Assembly: GCF_001039355.2 (NCBI RefSeq)
Contig: NW_019773870.1
Location: 263,660 to 323,659 of the forward strand
From: Lingula anatina
Taxonomy: Eukaryota > Brachiopoda > Lingulata > Lingulida > Lingulidae
DNA: 60,000 bases
Direction of reading: 5' to 3'
A model generated the notes under the pieces. That model saw only the letters and a list, made by a program, of their open reading frames with translations. It made no database searches and was not told the DNA's origin. Below, in pieces: positions 50,401-60,000 of the stretch; the stretch's first letter is position 1, and each line of letters opens with the position of its first letter. The translations under genes were made by a program, and so were the position numbers.

Positions 50401-51872
50401 TATGGAGACTAGACAATCTGTCTTATTAGAAAAAATTAATTTGGGGCACTTTTAAGGATCCCAAAGATGACTAGGGTTTTGTTTTGCTTTGAAAATATAA
50501 TTTAGATGAAGGTCGACTCGAATAGAAGATAAATTTTAACCATAAACTACAAATTGCTGGTTGACATTTATGATTTATAGATGTATTGTCTATTCTTGAA
50601 AAAGTGTGATCGGCATTAAGAAAAACCTCTTTTTTTCCTCCAGTTGGTGACAAAGGACGTACAACTGTGGAAGACATGGACGGAATGAAAGAGCTTCTTC
50701 AGCTGGTCATCCACTGCATTGATAAGGTCAAGAGGATTAAACTGACCAAGGAGGTGGGTATCCCCCCTGTGTCCAATGACCATTAACTGACCACAAGTGA
50801 CCGCTGCGCAGCTTGTTATCATATCTGCCTGCGCAGGCGGTCTGAAGAAATACTGATTCAAATTTGGCAGAATTTTCAATTTTCAGGTTGTCATTAGTAA
50901 TGAGATTTTTTTCCAAATGGGAACCAAAAATATCATATTTGAGATTGATGCAGAAGACCCCCCTGGACCCCATGCCATATTTTCAGACTTTTGCACTGAA
51001 TGGCATTTATATCTATGTTTTGAATGGAAGTTTTCTGTTGGTGAAATGATAAACTTTCACTAGTCCCATTTCTAATGCTTTAGTCAGGTTTATGATTTAT
51101 CTGGCCCACAATTAAAATTGCAGACAAATAAATACTTTCTGTCTTAGAGATGAAAGTCTCCTGGATTTATTCAGAAATCTGGTTTATTTTATGCAGGAGT
51201 TATATTAATGCCACCAGACTCCACATATGGAGCTGGGGGGCTTTGGTTCTTGCATTTTTTTCCTTTTTTTTTTGATTATGAAAGTTTCTTATTAAAACAA
51301 TAATTCAGACTAATTTTTTAAACACACGCTATTTTATTGTATATTTTTCTTAACATATGCAACACTTTATTTTATGTAAATCTTCTATTTCTAATTTTCT
51401 AGCAAAAGCTTCTGGTTGTGTAAAATAGTTTTTTTTTTAAAACAATTTTATCAATTTTTATGACTCCCACCACCTCAACTAAAAAAAGTAAAAAAGTTCC
51501 TCTTCATTTAATAGGCCAAGATGAAGGCTGAGAAGAATCGCCAGCGCATGCACGAGTCGTACCTGAAGCAGACCCACTCCCAGCGACAGGAGGCCGCCCA
51601 GCTAAGGAGAGAGGAGAAGAGACGTACGGAAAAGGAACGCATCATGAATGAAGAAGATCCTGATAAGCAGAGAAAGCTGGAGGTAGGAGTCGCCCTTTTT
51701 TATCTTATTTTTATTTTTTAAATAAATGATGGAATGTTATGTGTTCATTTAATTGTTAATTTTATTTTCATTTTTTTTTTAAATGTTTAATCTTTGTATA
51801 AGGCAAATTGAGCTTTTTTAGGGAATGCGTCAGTAAATGTTTATTATGAATGTAGCAGTAATAATAATAATA

Positions 51873-51913
<41 letters not shown>

Positions 51914-53449
51914 CAGAGAAACTGTACAGCTTTTGGGTTCAAGACACAAAAGCTATAACAAAAACATGCAAAGAAATGAGGTTAATTGAGAGAATATTTC
52001 TTCTGAAGTCTTGAGCACTTTTCCAGTATGTATTGATCACTGTTCCATCAGTATATGCAGTAACTATAATGTTGTGTCTGATGGAGGTTTTAAGACAAAT
52101 TTATGTAGCACACAATAAGCCCATTTCTGACCAAACCTACATTTTTATATCTAAGAAATTTAATTATTCAAACAATAAAACTGTTGTTTTCTGGCCCTGT
52201 CCTCATAATAGCCACCAGTGTTTACAGTTACCTGGTCACTTTCCCACGTGAAATGTCTGCTCCAAATATTGTCAAAACATTCAGATTTCTTAGAAAATTG
52301 AAGTCATGAAAATTTGAAGAAAAAGAAAACAAACAAGTTTTCCTCAATAACTACATTTAAATCACAGTAAAGTGCTAACTAGCATTAACACAGCAGGATC
52401 TGAGGAATCCAGACATTTTATTGTTGAAATCATTTGTTGATTAAAAGTCAGTGAGAAGTGAAATTTAGGCTGTTTATCTTTAAATCTTTTAATATAAGGC
52501 CACCATGGCTTAAAGGAATGTAACAAATTCAAAGAGAAAATTCTGGAAATTATAAAAATAGTTTTGTATTTTGGATGTAACACTTTTCTTGGAATATGTT
52601 ATGAGGGGAAACAATAACATGGGTAAACAATTTTTTTTCTATTTCATAGATTTATGTCAAGCTTTGATGTCTAGGCATTTAAAAATACTTATGTACACCA
52701 GCCCCCCATATACAGCTGTGTGGCTGTGACATATAATTTTTTTTTTTCAAATTTTTTTCATATTTCTAAAAATTCACTTTTTTCCCCTGTTGATGAATCT
52801 TTGAATTAGAAAGCATGAATTGGACACAAGGCAGTTGATAAATAAGACATAAGTGCACTCAGACTCAATAAGTAAGACGTCAGTGAAGACCTCATATGCC
52901 AAGCAAAATGTTTAGCCCGGGGTTCTCCACTTGTCCATTTGTGTCTACTTTTAGCATATTTATAGTTTTTTCTGTTGTCTTCTGAAACATTAGGATGACA
53001 AATAGTCTATAGTCTCCATGTTTGCACACCTACCTGTGCTGTTACATGGGAAAGCACTAGTAACTCAAACCACAGTGCTGTTTTTTCTTTTTGTAAGGAG
53101 GGGAAAAATATCATTGTCCTGTGGCAGTAAATGATTAACAAGTGAAAGGAAAATAGAATGGATCATTAGTTTCTTTTTTGTCATTGCTTTTCTGAATAAT
53201 GCAAAATACCCCCCCCCCCCCAGTTTAAAATAAGTAATGATAATAATAAAAGTGTATTTTAGTAAAATTAAAAAAGGGGTTTGTTTCAGAAAGTTTAAGA
53301 AAAAAACGTTATGACCTGCACCCAACTGATTTTTTGTGAACTTTTTATCATCTTTTTGGGAAAGTACAAACTAAGCATAGTTCTGGGAAATGTATGAAAT
53401 CAATTTGGACAATTTTCATAATGATATTAGTGTGTCACTCCAGTATTTT

Positions 53450-53481
<32 letters not shown>

Positions 53482-54894
53482 TATTTATTTATTTTGCGTG
53501 AAGCCCATACACCAGTTACACCAAAGACTGAAAATCGATCTTAATTTTTAAACTAAAATTTTGATTTACTTCGTGTCAAGATAAATTCATAGTAGCATTG
53601 TTTTTAAGCACTAACCCTCATTCTTCATTAAACAGACACATTATTCAATCTAATTGGACCACTACCGATTTAAACCTTGGTTCAAAATAGACTGATGTTT
53701 CCGTCTTAAACACGAAGACCAATTACCAGGCTTTAGCTCTCTGCTGATACAAACCCCTGTAAAAGCAAGCACTTGTTACTCTGGGAGAAATGTTTTATGT
53801 GTTACCAGGTGAGAGGTGAGGGGAAAAGGCCATGGAGGGGTGGGTATTTGTCATTGTTATGGTTCAACTTGCTCCTAGGATAACAACCACATCAAAGGTG
53901 TCACATCCAGGGGCTGTTCAGGGGAAGAGGTGGGTGCAGAAATAAAGATACTGATTAATCATTTATAATGCACCCTGTAGCCGGCAATTTCAAAGATGGG
54001 GGGGGGGGGTATTCTTTTCTAAAAAACCTATATGTGCCTACATAAAATTTTACCCAGAGGGGACCTTTTCTCATCTAAAGGAAAGGGGGCTTTGGAACCC
54101 CCTGTACCTCCCTAGCTACAGGCCTGCTGAGTTTGAGAGATACCTGCAAACTTGCCTCTGGTAATTACAGGAACATCATGCTGGTTATGGGGAGGTTGTA
54201 GTTATCTTTGAAATTCAGGGTGATGCTACACTCTACAGGGGCCACAAATTGATTTTTCGCTAGATATTCAAAGATATGTCTCAGTATAATTTTCTACATT
54301 TTCATGTATTGTATCCACCATGATATTTTTGATGGAATCAATTTTATCATTCCACTGACTTCTTGTAGTAGGGTGGTGCAGAGTTTAGTGCATTGAAAAG
54401 TGGAATCCTTGTCACCATGTATTTTTGACCATGCTATTAATGTTCATCCCCCCCCATTTACTTTCAGGAGCTCTGGTTTTTTCTATGCGTAAGGACCTCT
54501 GATGATTGCAGTTTGCTCCTGTTCTTGTTGTCCCTTTCTCTAGTATCACAAAGCACATGCAGGCAGCTTAGATGAATGTTTATTTGGTATTATGTGTGTA
54601 CCCTTCCTACCCTAATTTTTATTCCGTACAAGAGGCCAGCAGAATGATGACGTCAATCTGTGCAGCAATTCTCTCTTGACAGAAATGCGCACAGAAAAAA
54701 AAAAATAGAAAAATATCTGCTTATATCTAGTGAAAAAAATCTTTTTGCGGTTCTGGTGGAGGGTGTAGGGAGACTAGGTCTCATTGAACAGCTTTTGGAA
54801 ATAATTTTCTTTTCTTTTTTAGGAGAGAGAGAACCGCCGAGAGATGAAGAGAAAACAACCCAAGATGAAAATGATGAAAGTGAAATCGATGTGA
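45785..54894 (+). CDS. CCDC47: CCDC47 (5' end missing; 12 exons visible)
   Basis: CCDC47 (calumin) is an ER membrane protein of the PAT/multipass translocon chaperone and also affects ER calcium. Exons are 45785-45832, 46345-46487, 47025-47138, 47536-47710, 48071-48255, 48733-48834, 49219-49326, 49761-49843, 50165-50223, 50644-50753, 51515-51682 and 54823-54894. All phases join, giving 454 visible residues against 483 in human. Order of features: acidic luminal part ([13 protein letters not shown], then a 13-Gln run, then DDEEFEG); membrane segment [33 protein letters not shown] (human [13 protein letters not shown]); [10 protein letters not shown]; and a basic coiled tail with [23 protein letters not shown] and final [10 protein letters not shown]. 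The signal-peptide exon is lost at the N at 45784. The gene follows the channel gene on the same strand, about 0.5 kb downstream. Confidence 0.95.
46345..46487 (+). CDS. CCDC47: CCDC47 exon with polyglutamine run
   Basis: This exon encodes 13 consecutive glutamines from mixed CAG/CAA codons, then KQFGEQPKK and an acidic stretch [11 protein letters not shown]. It sits in the luminal acidic region, before the membrane segment. Human CCDC47 has no such run in my recollection. Confidence 0.88.
47363..47417. repeat. (TTTA)n microsatellite in CCDC47 intron
   Basis: About 13 repeats of TTTA between CCDC47 exons 3 and 4 of those visible. Confidence 0.85.
48635..48697 (+). pseudogene. Decayed copy of the start of the CCDC47 exon at 48733
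   Basis: TTGATAAAAGTCATAATGAA at 48639 matches the exon start TTGATAAAAGTTACCATGGA (48733). The similarity continues for about 56 bases at roughly 75% identity, including the TCCA-like sequence before it. It lies 94 bp upstream and lacks an AG acceptor. Confidence 0.6.
51683..54822 (+). other. Large last intron of CCDC47
   Basis: A 3.1-kb intron with ATT and CTTT microsatellites (about 51861 and 53450), homopolymer C and G runs (53211, 54000) and no exon-like sequence. The reading phase of the exons on both sides already fits. Confidence 0.7.
51861..51914. repeat. (ATT)n microsatellite in the large CCDC47 intron
   Basis: AAT units switch to a long ATT run, giving a possible hairpin. Confidence 0.8.
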
Positions 54895-56078
54895 GAGAAG
54901 AATTTTTCCGGAAAGAATTACAATCCAGTGATGATAAGAAAATACCAAGTTTGCCCGTACTTTCCTTATGTGCTCCTGTTCTCATATTTGGGGTGTTAAA
55001 GTGGTGTTTTATGTGCAGTGGCAAGAGATTTTGAGTACCAGAGGCTTAAGTACCAATATTTTAAGAACAGGTCATAAGTCCTCGATCTTGTGGTCTTGAA
55101 AAATCTGTTAACCGCATGAAAAATTGTGGCTCCCAGCATTATTTTTGAAAGCTGGATTTTATCCAAGCAACTGCAAACAATTGAGCTAAAAATACATCTC
55201 ATGCACGTGAATCAGCGATAAAATATGTGGACACTTCTTAATTTAGATTTCTTAAAATTGGGGACGACCATATTTAGATCGACAATGACGTCAGCTTTTC
55301 AGTAAACTGATGACGTCAAACACAAAAGAAATTTCTTTTGTTGATGAATCGTGGTCACAATAGACAAATCTGTACTTTTTTAACCTTTAAAAATGTGGTT
55401 TACGTATATAAACTGAAAGGGATTTAACAAATTAATACATACATTAATACATTTAGGTTTCCATGGGTTTAGCATTTGGTAGAACATTTTAGTACTTTTA
55501 TATTGGTAGTTCTTATAATAAATCATCTACTGACGGTTAGAACTATGAGTTTGTTATTTAGATGTGAAGAAAACATAACAGTAAATCAATATGCAACGGT
55601 GGATAGAAGGGAGGACAGCAGGCACGTTTTCCCTGCCTTAACTTTGAAGGAACCGCCCCTTTCTTCTCCAAAATCTGCAAAAGAAGTGATACGAAAAAAA
55701 CAAAAAAACAAAACAAAACAAAAAAAAACAGTTGTTTTTTCTCTTCCCTATGCCCATGTTATAGTAACATGGCTCTTGTCAAATGTTTTATATTTTCGAA
55801 ACAAAGGGAGGGAAACCCCTTGCCTCTTAGCAAAATCCTTGATTGGACGGTAAACTGTGTGCATTTACCTGTTACCAAGCACACTGTGTTATATCCATTG
55901 CCTTCTCCGTGTAAGAAGAACTATTTTGCGATGAGGCAAGAAACAGTTTCAGAAATGATTGTATTTATGTAATTCTTATGTCAGAGAAAAAAATAATAAA
56001 CGTCTTTAAAGAAAATTCATACTGTCAGTTTTCACAATGTTTTGTTATTTGTGTCATGCTTGTGTGTGGAATGGAAGA
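54895..56078 (+). other. Probable CCDC47 3' UTR
   Basis: This stretch after the CCDC47 stop holds no convincing gene. An AATAAA at 55995-56000 is a candidate poly(A) signal. Downstream sequence 56079-56647 is repeated after the N at 56648. Confidence 0.4.
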
Positions 56079-57217
56079 GTTTAACATGTTCTTGTTTTAC
56101 AGAACTAATTTGAACAATGTCATTTTGGGTTTGTTAATTATCAGTTTAACTCAAAAGATAATACGTTTATAAAATATTTGAAATGTCTAAATTGAGTAAC
56201 TTAAAATCGATAAGATTTTGTTGTTGATTTATTATTAATAACGATGAGAATTGAGCTGCCTTGGCGGAGGACTACGGTCACTGAGTGCATTGCCCGTTTT
56301 GTAAGACCGGGACCTTGTTTAGAGGAAATTGAGCCTCTATAACCAGATGTGAGGGTTTCACTGCACTTGAACCTGATCACATAAACACTTTTTTTACAAA
56401 AATAAATTTAATTTGTGTATAAAAGTGTGCTACATGTCCGATTCAAGTATAAATAATATCTTCCTAATGAAAAAGAAGTTTTTTGAATGAAACGTCATTA
56501 TGAAGAGCACTGTGAAATGTGGAACATAAAGAGCCATCTATATTTTGAAGAAGGTGACGGCTCTAAATATAACGCTCAACAATTTTAGTTTTACAAAATA
56601 ATGATATTTATAAAAAAATTAATAAGAAAGTCGGAAATTAACGATGANGTTTAACGTGTTCTTGTTTTACAGAACTAATTTGAACAATGTCATTTTGGGT
56701 TTGTTAATTATCAGTTTAACTCAAAAGATAATACGTTTATAAAATATTTGAAATGTCTAAATTGAGTAACATAAAATCGATAAGATTTTGTTGTTGATTT
56801 ATTATTAATAACGATGAGAATTGAGCTGCCTTGGCGGAGGACTACGGTCACTGAGTGCATTGCCCGTTTTGTAAGACCGGGACATTGTTTAGAGGAAATT
56901 GAGCCTCTATAACCAGATGTGAGGGTTTCACTGCACTTGAACCTGATCACTTAAACACTTTTTTTACAAAAATAAATTTAATTTGTGTATAAAAGTGTGC
57001 TACATGTCCGATTCAAGTATAAATAATATCTTCCTAATGAAAAAGAAGTTTTTTGAATGAAACGTCATTATGAAGAGCACTGTGAAATGTGGAACATAAA
57101 GAGCCATCTATATTTTGAAGAAGGTGACGGCTCTAAATATAACGCTCAACAATTTTAGTTTTACAAAATAATAATATTTATAAAAAAATAAATAAGAAAG
57201 TCGGAAATTAACGATGA
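56079..57217. repeat. Contig-join duplication around N at 56648
   Basis: Bases 56079-56647 recur at 56649-57217 with equal length and a handful of SNPs. The N at 56648 separates them, so this is an overlap between contigs or alleles. Confidence 0.9.
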
Positions 57218-57292
57218 TAATTATTATAAAACACTTTACGTGACCCTCAGTCTATTGAACAGTCTATTCACAATGTCAATCATGATTACATA

Positions 57293-58117
57293 TTAAATTA
57301 ATAGTACGTACAAAACGGCCATTAAAACCAGTGCGTTCAACACAAAGTTAACACCAGAAGTAGTGGAAGCTACTGAAGATCCATCAGTATTATCAGCTTT
57401 TATGGACTGTTTGTTTTTTTCATTGTTACGAGTGTCAATGTCCCGGTTGATCGTCCTATCTCTGCCCATTGGTTGTTTGTCTATACTCGCTTGGTTACCT
57501 TTATCAGAATTCAGGTGATCTGTAGATCTTGTAAAAACCTCTTTGATCACATTTGGTCTTTTTGCTAATGTGTTCTGATTAACAGTGTCTGAGGGAACTA
57601 AGGCATGATGGTTTGGTTGTTTAGAATTCGAAGACACGCCCCCTGCCTGAAGTTCCTGATGACGTGGTACAATCAAGTCGTTTTCTGTTCTCACGTGCTC
57701 TGTTTCCATGACGGCATCATTCTGTGACAGGAGGCCTGCCGTCTTTCCTACGTTATCCCTCTCGTAATTGACGTAAGAGGGGCGTGCCATCTTCACCTCT
57801 GGTGCCACACCTTGGTATGAGTATCCGGTTGTCGTGGGATTTGATGTGGATGACGTTATTCTGGACGTTTTTAAATCCAGCGCTATGGACGCTTTTGTTA
57901 TTTTGGAGGGACGGATATTTTGCTTGTCTGGAGTGGACGACGTCGGTGTGGGAAGCTAGAAAACAGAATGTTGAATTAGATTCCAGCACAGTAAATGTCG
58001 TGATAAACAACATTAAGTAATAGGCGGAGTCGATGTTGTGAGATATAATTTATGAAGCAACATTATTTTCATTAAGGGTTTTGCTCTTTCCAAAAAGTGC
58101 CTAAAATGAATACAATG

Positions 58118-58162
<45 letters not shown>

Positions 58163-58808
58163 AAAACTATGCTGAGAACTCTGCAATAGAATTTGTCTTA
58201 CCGTTCTGCACTGCCTTAGAAAGAGTCCCATACTTGAATTGGTTTCAAAGTGGAGGCGTATAGAGAGTAAGTAGTTGTGGGCAAAGTTCACATTGCAGCC
58301 GACTAGGGCATCTCTGAGACAGCTCTGTGTCTGAGAGTATTCTCTGAAATTAGAATCCCAGATTTACTATCTCTGCCTCTCTTTCTTTCTTTCTCTCTCT
58401 CTCTCTCTCTCTTCAGAAATAAAATTTTCAATCCGCAATTTGGACATATTGTAGATTGTCTATCGATCTTGCCAGACAGGCTTCTTGGTTTTCTGCTCAA
58501 GTTTCCATGACCTTGTTCGCCTCGGAAAACATAAACGCTAATATTTAGACCACACAAGCTTACGTCCCAAATCTCTGAAGACCTGTAGCTGAGCTTGCAG
58601 CGCGCAGTGTGCGTCGGGCCTTCCTTAAGGAGATCAGAAAACACTGGTACTCACCTACACAACTGCAGTTCCCGTGCCCTGTTGTCTTTGCTCCGTGCCA
58701 TTAAACTCGGCATTTGCTGAGCATACAGTTGGTTTAGCGGGAAGAGACACGAAAACACTTTAACTTGAAATTCTGGTGGGCACCCACGACACGTATTGAA
58801 GAGGAGCC
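57293..58808 (-). CDS. Unrecognised Cys-containing extracellular protein with C-terminal anchor signal (3' exons)
   Basis: Three exons join in phase: 58808-58655, 58343-58202 and 57955-57293. The first reads NTCRGCPPEFQVKVFSC and ends ARELQLC. The second reads REYSQTQSCLRDALVGCNVN and ends LFLRQCRT. The third is a long Ser/Thr/Asn/Gln-rich, probably disordered segment ending in a 20-residue hydrophobic stretch (VNFVLNALVLMAVLYVLLI) right before the stop, preceded by small residues (SSVASTTSG). That is the layout of a GPI-anchored protein, or of a tail-anchored one. The upstream exon(s), including any signal peptide, are not found; the first visible exon needs a phase-1 donor further upstream. 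Cys spacing recalls small secreted ectodomain families, but I cannot name one. It is convergent with CCDC47. Confidence 0.7.
58128..58160. repeat. (ATT)n microsatellite in intron of the anchored-protein gene
   Basis: Simple repeat in the intron between the last two exons. A further (AAT)n run is at 58903-58930. Confidence 0.8.
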
Positions 58809-58901
58809 CTAAAATACAGAATATTTGCCATGGTAATTGTATGCTAAGACAGGAGTACTGGTACTTGGGTTTTCTGTTTCGTTTATTGAACCATTTAAAA
58901 C

Positions 58902-58932
<31 letters not shown>

Positions 58933-58959
58933 CAAAAAATGAAAAACGATTACAGTCAA

Positions 58960-59666
58960 ATTGTGGATTTGAAATTGTATGGAAAAACAGTGGCAGAATG
59001 CTCGTCTTTGGAGCTTCGCTTTGATCCCTTTAGTGAGGGCATATTGGCAATGGCTTGTCTAGGGCACTTTACAATGAGTTGGCATTACTCCAAGGTATGC
59101 CATTTAATGGTAGTTTTCTTTAAGAAAAAATGAGTCAGATTTTCAGCCAGTACACAATATCAGCGTCACAGGTGCTATTTTACTCGGATCCGCCCGTGTA
59201 TTCCAAAGACTACAATAAACGGTGTTTGTTTCCGTCGTTTCCTCCCGAAACATTCTGCATCTTATGGTTGAAGTATATTTAGGGTGTGAAGAGGTCAATA
59301 AGTAAAACCCAACTCTCGCCCAACCATGTGCTTAAATGTGAAAAGTGATTACTGTTGGCACAAAAGTCATTTACACCTTTGAAAAATTCTCACGCAGGCA
59401 GTGCAAGTTTCCTTTATATTCAAAACATCAACTTTGTGTCACTGACCTCAAGGTGGGCCAACCTAATTCAGGGGCTTCGTTAACGTCCAAAATGATGGCA
59501 ATTGGCGGGTGTGTTTATTTTCATTCCGCAGAACATTTGTTTGGTATGCTTTTGGATGGCATGCATTTCACCATAATCATCCCAAACAAAACAAAAAAAA
59601 AAAAAAACAAACCAGAATTAGCACGAACTGGACAATGATAACGACTCCCTGTGATTGAATAAACCA

Positions 59667-59707
<41 letters not shown>

Positions 59708-60000
59708 GGGGGGGGGGGGTAGTTTGACAGTAAGGTTATTGCCTTCGTTTATTCTATTAAATGGACCTCGCAGTGATTAATATGATAGCATTGCCATAAA
59801 AAATCAGCACCTTGTCTGAACGTCAAGCACCCGTTTACAACAAACTTGAAACCGCTTGCGAGAACGAATGTTTACCCACTCACAGCCCTTCAAAGTTGGA
59901 GATTTGACATTATTTGATATTTAGCATCAAATTCATACATCAGTGTTCATGAAATTAAAATAATACAGCCTTTTTTGTTTGTTGCATATTTGTGAGAATA
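58960..60000. other. No exon identified
   Basis: The upstream exon(s) of the minus-strand anchored-protein gene should lie here or beyond. I see no convincing signal peptide or phase-1 donor. Confidence 0.4.
59668..59720. repeat. Poly-T followed by poly-G
   Basis: About 38 T then 14 G bases, a low-complexity tract. Its length may not be reliable. Confidence 0.8.

Noticed and set aside
54653-55034. Two roughly 124-codon frames on opposite strands across the CCDC47 last exon
   Set aside because: They are shadow frames over the true exon 54823-54894, whose frame matches the CCDC47 C-terminus.

Overview
The window is animal nuclear DNA. It is AT-rich (mostly about 35% G+C), its genes are split by GT-AG introns, and it is full of microsatellites and short inverted-repeat elements. 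Codon use and the protein relatives point to a marine invertebrate, and a lophotrochozoan such as a mollusc is my best guess; the sequence does not fix the species. It is a scaffold of six contigs joined by single N bases at 2306, 22054, 28170, 45784 and 56648. At four of the five joins the sequence on both sides is partly the same, so several large 'duplications' are assembly overlaps or allelic copies, not biology.

Four protein genes can be read. (1) CPSF6, the large subunit of cleavage factor Im, lies on the minus strand from 40012 to 15260. I rebuilt 17 exons with matching phases (682 residues): RRM, proline/glycine-rich linker, conserved C-terminal block and RD/RS tail. Exons 11-14 occur a second time in an allelic contig (22055-28169) wedged into the gene. 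(2) A divergent Hv1-type voltage-sensor (proton channel) gene is on the plus strand, 41347 to about 45289, head to head with CPSF6. It has S1-S4, a roughly 100-residue S1-S2 loop and unusual substitutions at key positions. (3) CCDC47, an ER membrane insertion/calcium factor, is on the plus strand, 45785-54894. It has 12 exons, but the signal-peptide exon is missing at the N at 45784. (4) The 3' part of an unrecognised minus-strand gene (58808-57293) encodes a cysteine-bearing extracellular protein that ends in a GPI-anchor-like or membrane tail. It is tail to tail with CCDC47.

The first 15 kb hold no gene that I can support. They contain several hairpin-like miniature elements, and part may be CPSF6 3' UTR. 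Non-coding structure is the most striking content: at least eight kinds of short terminal-inverted-repeat element, a mariner-like remnant, and two insertions present in one haplotype and absent from the other (one with a clean TTAA target duplication). There are also tandem duplications caught between haplotypes, and relics of partial exon duplication beside exons of the channel and CCDC47 genes.

I see no RNA gene, CRISPR array or bacterial-type system.
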